Source: Rozella allomycis CSF55 (taxonomy: Eukaryota > Rozellomycota). Taken from it: a DNA stretch of 64,000 nucleotides. Below are positions 42,300-54,228 of the stretch, in pieces; position 1 is the first letter of the stretch; each line of letters starts with the position of its first letter. The stretch lies in NCBI GenBank assembly GCA_000442015.1, contig KE561047.1, forward strand, positions 141,341 to 205,340, written 5' to 3'. The position numbers and the translations under genes were made by a program. The notes beneath the pieces are model-generated. The model was not told the DNA's origin. It searched no databases and worked only from the letters and a program-made list of their open reading frames with translations.

Positions 42300-45238
42300 A
42301 TGGCCAATGAAGAAATGGAAATAACTCCATTAATGGAAAGCCATTCAAGATTTTCATCATATAGCTTATTGGGTTTACCAATAGATAATGCAAGGAATAG
42401 GAAAGGGTCTACTGAAAGCCCAGGAAATGATCATTTTACCTCTTCATTAAGACCATCAATGATGCAGCATTTCGCAATATATTTAAAATCATCAAGAACT
42501 GGAAGGGTATGGGAAATAGTAGATTTTGTATTGACCCTCCTTTTATGCGTTACATATATAATTAACAGTGAATATCGACATACAGGGCTACCGTTTAATT
42601 ATCTTCTACTTGATTTTATGATAATTACTTTACTCTGGATTGTATGGATTCCAAAGATGTATTTGAATAACAAGAGAGAGAGATTTTATGTGTCTTGGCC
42701 GACGATTGTAAGTTTGATGACATTGCTGTCGCCAACATTGGCCTTTGTGGATGTTAGTTTGAGAGATTCGTTCATGTCTGGAGGATATTATGTTTATACA
42801 TATCCTTTTCGATTTATCCGACTGTATCAGAGTACGATGGTTTTGCTGCGGCCATCCCAGAATCCGATTTTTGTTATATCAGATGTAGGAAGAAAATCTT
42901 TAAAGTTATATCTTAATATATTGTTTATTCTATTGATAGCTAGTGGATTATTGCATATTGTTGAAACAAAGCAGCAGCATATTGACAAATCATTTTTTGA
43001 TGTATTTTGGTATGTGACAGGTATAAATTAGGATTTGATTTGATAGTATCATCTACGACTGGTTTAGCAACATCGATCATTCCTGATAATCCCTTTTCCA
43101 GGGTTGTGATACTTTATATTATAGTGATGGGTAATTAGACTAATGATGGAGGATAGGATTGATATTGATACCAGTGACAGTTTCTGATTTATTAGATTTG
43201 ATTAGAAAAAAGTCAAAATATGTTCATAGATACAAGGGTCAAAAGGGAGATGAGCATGTGATTGTGATTGGGGAATTCGATACAAATAGCATTACGGGAT
43301 TATTGAAAGAATTTTTCTGTCTAGATCATGGTGATTCAACGATAAATACAAAGTTGGTTTTGATTAATCAAGATGAGCCCAGTGAGGCTGTAGCTCAATT
43401 GATACAGGATCCACTTTATATGAACAGAGTGCAATATATTAAGGGAAGTCCATTATCATTTAGAGTATTGAAAAAAGCTCAAGCGGATAAAGCAAAGGCG
43501 TGTTTTGTGTTTACTGGTAAATTTCAAGTGAACAAGGATGGGTTTGAAGATTCGTCTTCAGTGATGAGAACTTTGGTAATTAAATAATTTAAATATTTAG
43601 AAAAGGCTGTCAAAAAATATAATCCAAATATTTCAGTGATAGCTCAAGTTATTTCACCAACGAACAAGGACCATGTTTCATTATTGGCACAACAAGTGAT
43701 TTGTATAAATGAAATAAGATTTGGATTGTTATCTAATAATGTTTTATCTCCTGGAGTTTCTTCATTAATACAATTATTGACGACTTCTATTACAGATCAA
43801 GCGATGCAAATTGCAACAACTAAAATAGAATCAAAGCCAGGGATGAATTGGATGAAAGAATTTTTAAAAGGAGCAACTCAAGAATTTTATCAAACTTATT
43901 TATCAATTTATTTTATTGGAAAATCTTTTCTCCAAGCAGCTGAGATAATAAAAGTTAAATTTAACGTTGTTTTGATTGGAGTTAGCATTAAAAGTGATTC
44001 TAATATTCGTTCTTTATATTTAAATCCTCAAAATTATTTAATTCAAGGAAACGAAATAGCGATAATTATTGGATGCAATCAACACGTTGTTTCAAAGCTA
44101 AGTGAATATTCACCAGATGGAACTGAAAATTCAATTCTAGAAGAAAGCTTTGATCACATTTTAAGTGAATCGAATCCAATAAAAATATTTGACACTCCAA
44201 ATCTAAACAAGAATTATCATAAAAGATCCAAATCTGCTTTTGTTAGAAGAAATTCAACAATCAAAAATGATCTTTATTATAAATTTACTCCAGATTCAAA
44301 TATTTTTAAAAAGTTATTTTCTGATTCTGAATCTTTGATTGAAATCCCAGCTTCAATAAACAATCACGTCTTGCTTTGTGACTCTAGCGATGAATTCCCT
44401 TCAAACTTGGATTGCTTCATTGGTCCTTTAAGAGGCCATCATTTAGAATTTATGACTCCAATCGTCATTCTTTCTAAAACTGAACCTTCAAATAAAGTTA
44501 AAAAATATCTCTCAAATTTTAAAAATGTAATAAATTACTTGATTAGTTCTCTTAGATTTGGTTTGTTAACGGAAGTCCTTTGGAAAAAGCTGATTTAATC
44601 AGAGCAGGTATTGAAAGAGCTTCCCGCGTGGTAATACTAGCCAATCCAAAAGATTACGAAAAGTAACTTATTATTCAATGCTACATTATAGCTTGCATCT
44701 AAGAGTTGCTGATTCAAGGACTCTGTTTGCTATTTTAAATGCTGAAGCAATGTCCCCTCAAACAACATTCATCATGGCTGAAATTCTCCATGCTGAAAAT
44801 GCTAAATTTCTCGGCGATAACGATGATTTATCAATCAAAGAACATTTCATTGGTCAAGACATGCTTTCATCCGCTTTCATGGGAGGTCATGTTTCAAGCC
44901 CTTGGATAATGGATACACTTTTATGTCAAGCTTACTACAATCCATATCTTATCTCTATCCTACATAATTTGCTGTTCAGTGGAACCAAAGAATATAACCC
45001 ATCAGATCCAATCCTTCCCTCTCATCTCTATCAAGTCTTAATCCCAAAAGAATTATACATGTTGAATTATACAACTATTTTCAGATATTTTCTAAAGAGA
45101 AAATCAGCTATTTGCATTGGAGTCTATAAATTAATACACGATAAGATGATTGTTATTCCAAACCCAAAGCAAAATACCCTTTTAAATCAAGGAGACTCCG
45201 TTTTTGTCATTTCTCACAGAAAACCATCCTTTGAATGA
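42300..45238 (+). CDS. BK/Slo-like ion channel with a non-canonical selectivity filter
   Basis: Five introns of 26-30 nt; 932 residues. Transmembrane part (residues ~70-260), then two RCK gating domains: GDEHVIVIGEFDTNSI, VQYIKGSPLSF, MRTLAVKKYNPNISVIAQV, LSIYFIGKSFLQAAEI, FVNGSPLEKADLIRAGI. Colinear with Slo1. Three departures: the pore reads VSSTTGLATSIIPDNPF where Slo1 has a TVGYGD filter; S4 (PFRFIRLYQSTMVLLR) has few positive charges; the Asp-rich calcium bowl is replaced by FLGDNDDLS. Membership is clear; potassium selectivity, voltage and calcium sensing are all doubtful. Confidence 0.88.
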
Positions 45239-45286
45239 TACAGTGAAATAAAGAATAAATTTGTGATAATCTTAATGTCCATTTTA

Positions 45287-46615
45287 TTAGTTTGCGGCGA
45301 TGATTTTTTGCATTTCTTCTTCAACAAATCCTTGAGGTTTAATTTGCGTCGCCATATTCTTCCAAGATTCAAGGTTCTCAAAAAACTCAGATAAATCCTC
45401 TTTTATATTCTGCCATCTCAATTCTAAATGCTGAAGTGAATGAATAACGACAGTTTCTTCAATCTGATTAATAGAAACATCAACAATGTTCTCCTTGGCA
45501 GCTAATATCAAAAAATACATTATAAATACCCTTCAATAAAAAATCTTCTACACATTCCACACTCAAAAGGGTTTTCAAATCATTCAATTTAAAGGTGTCT
45601 CCATTTCCGAGCTTCAATAGCTTAAACCACTTTGCCTTGTTCGCGGCTTCTTGGTTCCCATCCTTTAACAGCTTCTCCACATCACCTTCAAGCACACAGG
45701 TCAGCTCTTGATTGTCTTTAATCAATTCTTTCTTTTCAAAGAGAAAAGATGGATCAATCCATTTGTTACTCTTCTTAAACGACTCTACCGCCTCCTCAAG
45801 ATATTTGGATTCTTGGGTGGATTGAAACAAAGTAACGGAAACCAAATAAGCAGAAGAATAATATCCTGATGTCTTGAACATGTTCAATAAAGTTATCAAA
45901 ACGTCTATATTATTTTCAGCTTCTAAATTCCAGTCTCTAATGTCTTCTAAAACATCTTCCAAGTGTTCAACGAATTGAAATACATTGCCACAAGCCTCAA
46001 CGCTTTTAATATAATCAATGAAAACCTTCAACTTAGATCCTTCAGGTACTACATAGAGTAATGCTTGCATTCTTTCATAACAAACTTAGAAATGATTTAC
46101 GTCTTATTTAATCTTTCACAATTGTCTTTAAAGAAAGTTTTGCATTTCTCATAAATCTTTAAACTAGTTTCGCCAAACTTTTCTTCATCAATACTTGAAC
46201 AAACAAGAATAAAAAGTTCAAAAGTGCTCTCAAAATCTTTATCATCCATATCAGAGAAATATTGTATTTGCTCCAATAACAAGTCCAATAAAACTTGGTT
46301 ATTTGATTTTATGCAGTTTTCTTTAGCTACACTTATGAAAGAATGTGGCTCAGGATGAACCTTGGCTATCTTCATACAAAGCTCTTGCACCTATAAAACT
46401 TTTAACGCTTTTTTACTAATTCTTTTTGTTCTTTTAAAGCAAACATTTGAAAAATAGTTTGGTGTGGCTGAGCGAAGCAGGCAAGAGCAGAAAGTACAAA
46501 TTTTGCATTCTTTGGCTCATTTAAAGTTTAAACAAGCCAAGATTCAAGACTTTTAAAGACGACTCTTGTTGATATCGTTTTGAAGTATTTCTATGTCTGC
46601 GATTGGATACTTCAT
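45287..46615 (-). CDS. Translation initiation factor eIF3 subunit m (PCI domain)
   Basis: Helical repeat plus PCI protein. Blocks: PKNAKFVLSALACFAQPHQ, VQELCMKIAKVHPEP, MQALLYVVPEGSKLKVFIDY, then the winged-helix end ending with VVIHSLQHLELRWQNIKEDL and a helix with WKNMA, which mirrors the eIF3m C terminus (V.SHS.HR.F....W..L...L..W..NL). Another PCI-family member (CSN7-like) is the main alternative. First exon (ATG 46615, MKYPIADIEI) and its intron are uncertain; candidates are 18 or 35 nt. Confidence 0.65.
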
Positions 46616-46730
46616 AACGGAGAACCATATTGTTTCTAGAAATAGTTTTATAAAAGAAGATTGAATATAATTATTTGAATATTTCGATACACTGTTTTTG
46701 GTCTGCTTTATTTGTTTTGGTTAAGCCATA

Positions 46731-47191
46731 ATGTTGGCAGCAGATTCCAATAGCAATTTAGCAGCAGAAAAGCCAGCGGTAACAAACGCCGCACCAGAAA
46801 AAACTGAAGATAAAGATTCAAGAAAAACATTCACATACGCCCTGGTCAAAGTACTAACTCTTCACAAAATATATTTAGGTACTCCATATTTGTTGATGAA
46901 AAATAGTACTCTGATATGATGGATGAAGTCCGTACAGAAACAGTAGATACTGTTGTAACCGCCATTGAAAAACATCAAGGAAATTATGAAGTACTAAATG
47001 TGTCACTATTTAGAATGTAGATGGCCAGCAAAATGGTAAAAGAAGCAATGGACAAGAAATTTGGATCACCTTGGCACGTGGTAATAGGTGAAGGATTCTC
47101 GTTTGAAATTGTTCACGAGATGAGAAACTTGTTGTTTATGTACTTTGGCGGGCAGATTGGTGCTTTAGTTTGGAAAGCCTCGACGTCATAA
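46731..47191 (+). CDS. DNAL4: Axonemal dynein light chain, DNAL4 type
   Basis: LC8-fold light chain of outer-arm axonemal dynein. 124 residues after removing introns of 56 and 30 nt. Family blocks: KTFTYALVK-YSDMMDEVRTETVD, ASKMVKEAMDKKFGSPWHVV, IGEGFSFEIVHEMRNLLFMYFGG. Closest to human DNAL4 rather than to DYNLL. Implies a motile flagellum at some stage. The first intron (46851-46906) consists of two 28-nt GT...AG units end to end. Confidence 0.9.
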
Positions 47192-47281
47192 AAGTAATAA
47201 TAAAAATAAAAATAACAAAATTTGCTTATTGTAATTTTGGAATATCAACGATGATTATTTAGATGGTAATCAAAACGTAAT

Positions 47282-50200
47282 ATGTCCGACGGGCTGGTGC
47301 GGCTAAGCCCCAGAAAGATGATGTTCAATTTTTCATTGACTGTTCTATTGCTTTTAGGTGTAGTATATGGTGACCCATGCACTAACGCGCAAAAGTATTC
47401 CTGGTTTCCCAATGACCGTGCAGTTTTGGGTCTTGAGACTGGAGAATATTACGTCGGACAAACAATCACCTTCACATCAAACCATTTACGCTTCAAAACA
47501 AAAGGAGAATTATTATCGGAATCATTCCAAATCACAAAGAACACCCACAAAGTTACAATTAGTAATCAGATACATAAAGAACTATGTGATTTAACTGTAA
47601 ATGCAAGGTATATTGAACTCCGATTACAAAGCGACATTGGGCATTCTTTTGACTCTGAAGTTAACACCGTTAAGGCCTGTCCAAAAGATGAAATAACTTT
47701 GAGACCATCAGATAGTTTTCTGCGATATTGTGAACGCATCAAAGGAAATAGTCTTGAATTGACTATTCTTCACAACAATAATGTGAAGATGGTCAATATT
47801 TGTGACAAGAATGAAAAATACTCTTTCGAATTTGATTATTTTAAGAGCAGGTCGAGCCAATATATTGTATTCAAACCCACGGAGGAATATTTCGAAGAAG
47901 TGGCCATCAGTGCATATTCGCAAGACGCCGAATTTACTACCTTTGATGTATTCGACTCTCAAAGCTCCTCAAATGTTATGCCTGTTACAAAATTAATCCC
48001 AGGCCGTCCATTCGAGATTCGCTATAAACTGAATTGTCTGTCCCAAGTTAAAGCCAGCTTATCTTACAAAACAACTCTTGGCCCTTCCAATCTATCAGTT
48101 AGTCACAAATCAACATCCGAAGGTGTCACAATATTTGGCCGACTTCCCCAAGACGCAGTTTCTCTTGAAGCCGAATTTTTGGAATTTCCGAGCTTCCGGA
48201 AACAAATTCCAATTGCTCGGTTTAATTTACAAGTTAGAAACCAAGATAATTTATTTGAAGGACAAGATGTGATCATTGAAAATGTACCTTTTGAAATGAT
48301 GGAAGAGGTTGGTGCAAAGATGCGAGTGACAATTGAAAACAGGGAAGTGTATTGTCAGAGACAAGGAACTGGCTGTTTAATAAAGCAAGTAGCTGGTGGG
48401 TTGTACCATGTTGAGATTGGGGAAGGCTTTCCAAAGATTGATTTTAGTGTGAAATCAGGAAACGAAATTATTGTGGAAAAAATACAGCTTGTGACAAGTA
48501 ATGGAGGAAAAAGCGATACGCGTGTTTATATTCCGGGAGACATGATTTATGTTTCGTGGAAGTTAAAGTATGAAACTGCGGGATCAAAGAGGCTGGAATT
48601 GAATTATGAGAATAACAAGGGGAAAGATGTCACTGTGATAATGAATGACACCAACAATGTCAAGGTGCCGACTGATGCAATTGGATACTTTTATTTCTCG
48701 CTGGTCGGGTTTAATAGGGTAAGGTCAGCAAAGTTTGAAACCACTATTCCTAGTAAGATATTAAACATAAATGAATTCAGCGTTAAAATTTAATAGTGAA
48801 AGAGTGTTTGCTGGCAATCACATAGTGGTGCAGATAATAGGATTAGAAGATGCAGATATCAAGTTGAGAAATTTCGACATAGAATCAAAGAATCGTTCTG
48901 GCCATGGCTCTAAAAAGATGGCGATAAAAACCAAAAGTTTCTATTTTACAATGGCGCCAGACAGTTGGGAAATATTACTGAAACGCGATCAAACTGTTTT
49001 TGATAAGAAAACGGTTGTTGTAGAGAATTTAAAGTATAATAGATTTGATATTGAAGTATTAAATGTTGGAAAGGATGCTAGCAAAGTTGGGATATTTTCG
49101 AATGACAAGATCCAGGTGAAAATGGAATTGAATGTTGCCCTGCCGATTTCTTTTGAGATTACGGCAAGGATTGGAAAGCATGTTGAAAAGTTGACAGTTA
49201 AAAATGGGTTTGTGATGGATGTTCCCAAAGTTGAAGAAAAGATAAAGATGAGTTTTGAATCACCTGGGTTAGAAGTGCAGGAATTTGTAGTGTATCCGTT
49301 CAGTAAATTTAAATGATTTGTTTAAAAAGGACTTGAGTATTCTGGACCTATTTTTGAATATGGAACTGTGTATTTCCGTTTTCCATATGAAGAAGAGATC
49401 AATCAGTTTGTCCATGAGCGAAGAATGAGAATTAATGGGTATGAAGCAAGAGCATTTGATATGACAACTATTGGCAAGCATGTATTTGGAGTTGACTTTG
49501 GGTTCAATGGGGTGGCGCCTGTGGCTGTTAATGTTGAACCGATAAAGTTTGTGGATGAGAGATTTAAAGTTGTTGTGAATAATGTTGATAGGAACGCCAA
49601 GGATGTTTTCATATTTTCTGGAGATGTTATTAAATTTGATTATAGATTGCCTGTTGGAAATTTGGGTACGTTTTCAATTTATGGAACGAATGAAATTGTT
49701 TGTGAGAATTTAACGATTGGAACTCCTTGTAGATTGCCGATGGTTTATAATTTTGAGAAATTTTTAATTCGACATGATGTTTATAAGAATGCGATGATTG
49801 AGTTTTATGTGTATCCATTAGGTAAGAATTAGTTGAAGATTTAAGTAGAAATTGGAATAAATTCAAGAAACTTGATTGAAGGTGATCGGTTGGATGTTCA
49901 AATCATAACAAATTATGAGAGATCTTTAAAGGGAAAGATTTTGGATGCGTTAAAGAAGAGGGGGTTTGGATTGTATGTTGGGCCAAGAAAAATGATGCAA
50001 CATGAATTTATATTTTATTTGGAAGATGTTAGAAAAAAGCATGAATCTATTCAAGTTACAGGAATTGAACATGAGCCCATTCCATTTAATGTTGGAGATT
50101 TACTGATTACTGAATTGAAATTGAGTTTGGATTATTACAGGAAAATTAAAGTGAATGAATTATTTTCTGAAGAAACAATTTTTATTGACTACAAAGTGAA

Positions 50201-52629
50201 TTCATATGGAAGAACACCGAAACTTTGGTATTCAATTAACGGCCAAGTTGGTCAAGTGGAGAAAGATTTCAAAGTGCCTTTTGTTTCGTATAAATCAAAC
50301 ATTGAATTTTACATTAATGGATTTTCTTCAAAGATTATTTTCCCTGTTTATCCAATAGGTAAGCAATTATGAGTTATTTTAATTAGAATCCTTCCAGGCC
50401 AAAGATTTGAAGGGAGAATATTTCACAAATTCATTTTCTAAAATTCAATTATCTGAAAATGAATTTCTTAGAAAACGAAACGTTGAATTGTTTCTAGTCA
50501 ACAGGAAGACTAGAAACAAATTAACAAAGTCTACTTTTAATACATTTGAAATAAAAGAATGTCCAGAAGGAGAGTTTGCCTTATGGCTGGAATTTAATAA
50601 ACTAAAAGTTGAATTGGGTAAAATAAACATGGTTGCTCAAAGTAATACCCTTGTCTTGGATCTAATCTAGAAATTTCATGTTCTTTACAAAACAGACTGA
50701 AAATGAATGAAAATTTTATTCAAGGAGAACACTTAAAGATATCTTGCACAAACAAATTTAAAGATTTCAACAAACTAAAATTATTTATAAATTCAAAGCA
50801 AATCAATTTAAACAATTTCGGGAATAATGAATTTGGCTCAGAATTCAAAGCTTTTAAAAACTTTAACCAGCAAATTCAATTGTTTTATAACGATTTAATT
50901 GTTTATGAAAGAGAATTCAATGTCATTCCTTTAACATCGTTAATTTTAAGTTCTCCAAAACCAGAATCGAATGTATTTATTGATGAAGATGAATTGTCAT
51001 TTATTCTTCCAAACGAAATTTGTAATTTTAGAAATGATCTGGTGGCTGAAGTGTTCATAAATAAAAGGCCATTCGATCTAAAGAAAGTTGATCTATGCAA
51101 AGAAATCAAACTGAAAATAGATTCATCATTCAACCAAGTCAATTTCATCTCTTTTAATCTTTTTGATAATTTATTTGAAACAGAATTTAAAGTTTTGCAT
51201 CCATCATTCCAGATTCCTGGATTTTACCTTAAAGGGGAGGATGGCACTCCAAGAAAAATGTTTTATGAAAACGAAGAAATTTCTTTTAAAATAATTTCTA
51301 ATATTTGCAATATTAGAAGATCTTTTGAAGTTTTCATGGACTTTGATTTTCATAAAATGACAATTGATGTTTGTAAGTCTAGTGAAGTCAATCTTAAACT
51401 TTTGCAAGTAGAAGGCACTTCAATCAAAAAGATCGAACCAGCGCTTTATGTTGGATCTAATAAAATATTTCAAGCAAAAACAATCTCTATTAAAAAGATT
51501 GGTAATTTAGATTATTATCTATAACCTAGACATCAAGTTGATTAAACCAAATATTGAATATTCAAATGAATCAAAGAAATTTCAAATATTTAAAGATGAA
51601 CCCTTTTATTTCAATGTTGATTTAAACATTTGTAAAGATAGAAGCGATTTATCCTCAATCTCAATCAAACAGGGCGAGTCAGTCATTTTTAATGGTGATC
51701 CATGTGAAGCACAATTTATTCACGTAAACTCCAAGAAGACAGGTTCTTCTTTCCTCTACGCTCTCTATGACAATGTTGAATACTTTCTATCTGAAGTTCA
51801 AGTCATAGAACTTTCCACTTCCATTCAATTCTCAAGTTCATCATCAAACAATTTCATGAATTTCGATAAAGTTGATTTATCTGTAAACTCCAACGCTTGT
51901 AAATACCGCAAATCATTTCCTCTCTCAATTTTCATTTCAAATGAAATTCAATTCACTAATGTCGACATTTGTTCAAAAACAAAATTTTTAATCGATTTCT
52001 CTTCTTTAAATCCAGGTGAACATTCTGTCATTGTAAAATCAAATGTCAAGAAGGATTCTTTACAATTTAGTATCACTGAATTCACATTGACTGACATTAC
52101 TTGCACAGCATCCACAAATGATCCTTTCCAGCATACAATCACGTGGAAATCTAATTGCCGAAAAGATCAATCCATTCAAGGCACTCTTGAAGTAGGCAGC
52201 GCTGTATCATCCATTGATATTTGTAAAAACATATTCACAGTCACGAGCAACGTTTCACAACAAGCTAAAATAGTCCTGCCAAATTCAAAAGCATATTCTT
52301 TCCAAATAAATGTTCAAAACTCGCAACCCCAGACAACACCGCCAACGGAAATTCCTGTCCAAGAAGTAAAACCAAAAACTGTCGTCAAAGAAAAAGAGGA
52401 AATTGTTCAAGGAAAGAGTTTTAACGATATACTCTTGGGAACTGCTATCGGGTCTTTCACTTTACTTTCAGTAGCTCTTGTTGTCGTATTGAGAAGGAAC
52501 AAGTCAAAGCGCGATAATGGTTTCTATCTGGATGAAAAGCATGGCAATGCATTGGATTTGGACTGTAAAATATTCGATGAACACACACCGTCGTCTAGTA
52601 AACTAAAAATGAAAAACTCTGAATGTTAA
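47282..52629 (+). CDS. Large type I membrane protein built of repeated extracellular modules
   Basis: Six introns of 27-29 nt, all in phase 1, leave 1726 codons in one frame. N-terminal signal sequence MMFNFSLTVLLLLGVVYG; near the C terminus a Pro/Thr/Lys linker, one transmembrane helix (LLGTAIGSFTLLSVALVVVL), RR stop-transfer and a ~55-residue cytoplasmic tail. The extracellular part is beta-rich with repeating units; three successive exons end in YPF, YPL, YPI just before the intron, and later units share a pattern C-x-(F/I/Y)-R ... (I/V)D(V/I/L)CK. No known domain was recognised. Probably a cell-surface adhesion or receptor-like protein; function not assigned. Confidence 0.75.
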
Positions 52630-52742
52630 TAAATCACTTTTTTATACGATGCATTTTACAGATTCACTATTTTAAAATTATATTCAGCGAAATTTTAAGC
52701 AAACGTAACGTAAATTTTACTCTATATATTGATTCGAAATTT

Positions 52743-54142
52743 ATGGACGCAATAGAATATCGGAAACTACAAATAGCTTCAGTGACGGGCTTGAAAGGCA
52801 CTACCATTAATGAAATCCAAACCATAATGCTAATTGGCACTGTAATTAATTAATAATTAGCCTAACGAGTTGTGCTACGGGCTATTCAACATCCTTACCA
52901 AATTAGTACCACAAACATCAAAATTCAATTTTCTAATCGGATACTCTATATTCTGCTGTATTCCATTTGTGTCATTCACATTCTGCGACTACAACATTTA
53001 CATATTGTCAGTGATACTCGGACTAGTACTTACATCAAAGTAATGCTCACAACGTATTGACAAAGATTATTTATTAATTCCGATGAAATTTCATTCAAGA
53101 ATAAGAGAAAGCCGTTTATTACAGCATATAGAGCAATGATGATGTTGCTGACTTGCATCTGTATTTTAGCGGTAGATTTCAAGATATTTCCAAGGCGGCT
53201 AGCCAAAACAGAGTTGTATGGGACATCATTGGTAGATATTCTTTATCTGATAAAGCAGATGGATCTTGGAGTAGGCTCCGTAGTGTTTTCAGGTGGTGTG
53301 GTGTCAGCAAAATCTATAGTTCAAGACAAAATACTGGGATGGAGAATTATCAAAAGGGGAGCCACTAAAAGCATACCAGTTCTTGTCCTAGGGCTGATTC
53401 GAATGCTATCCGTTAAAGGTCTTGACTACCAAGAACATGTATCAGAGTATGGCGTCCATTGGAACTTTTTCTTTACGCTTGGATTTCTTCAAATATTTGT
53501 TGCAATTGTGCAAGCATTCGTGAGTCCAAAGTATTTTGTAAAGTTTTCCATTGTTTTGATGGGTGTTTTGGAAGTGTGCTTGAGGCGGCGGGGAAATGTA
53601 TTGCTGTCGGATGACCGTAGTGATATATTTTTGATGAATAAAGAAGGCATTACAAGCCTTTTTGGTAAGATCTATTTGGATTTGTGAAAGGATATCTGTG
53701 TATATATTTGACGGCATGTAAACTGGGATCTGTTTTAAACGATACAGCTAGCGGGTATAAAAAGACTAGCAAGACACTTATTTTATATTCATGTGTATTT
53801 GGGATATGTCTATTTTTGTATATTAATGTTTTAAACCTGGAAGTTTGTAGGAGACTTGCCAATGCAGGATTTTATTTTTGGATTTCCGCAACAAATTGTT
53901 TTATTTTATTGTGCTTGAGTTCTTTTGACTATTTTTTACCTTCAAGTTATGAATGCTCAATTTTAGGGGCTGTTAATAGACATCAACTTTTGACGTTCTT
54001 GTTGGCCAATGTTCTTACAGGATTAATTAATATGAATATGCAGACTTTGTTGGCATCGGACAATGTAGCCATTGCGGTGGTTTCTGTTTACATGATTATA
54101 GTTTGTTGGATTGCAAAGAAAGTAGATGAAAAGTTAAAGTAA
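52743..54142 (+). CDS. GWT1: GPI-anchor inositol acyltransferase GWT1/PIG-W
   Basis: ER multispanning enzyme that acylates inositol in GlcN-PI during GPI synthesis. Introns of 28, 26 and 26 nt; 439 residues, near the family length. Family blocks: YRKLQIASVTGLKGTTINE at the start, RAMMMLLTCICILAVDFKIFPRRLAKTE, YGTSLVD, SVKGLDYQEHVSEYGVHWNFFFTL, NKEGITSLFG, and NRHQLLTFLLANVLTGLINM. About a dozen hydrophobic helices. This is the target of fungal GWT1 inhibitors, so the organism should make acylated GPI anchors. Confidence 0.93.
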
Positions 54143-54228
54143 CAAATAATTTAACGTACACAAATTAGATGAAACAAAAACCTTTATTTAAATGAATGAA
54201 ATAACCTAATAAATATGAAATACCTACC

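Noticed and set aside
49368-52629. Five separate genes on the plus strand in 48.7-52.6 kb
   Set aside because: Each break is a 27-29 nt GT...AG phase-1 intron; joined, they form one protein with one signal peptide and one transmembrane helix.
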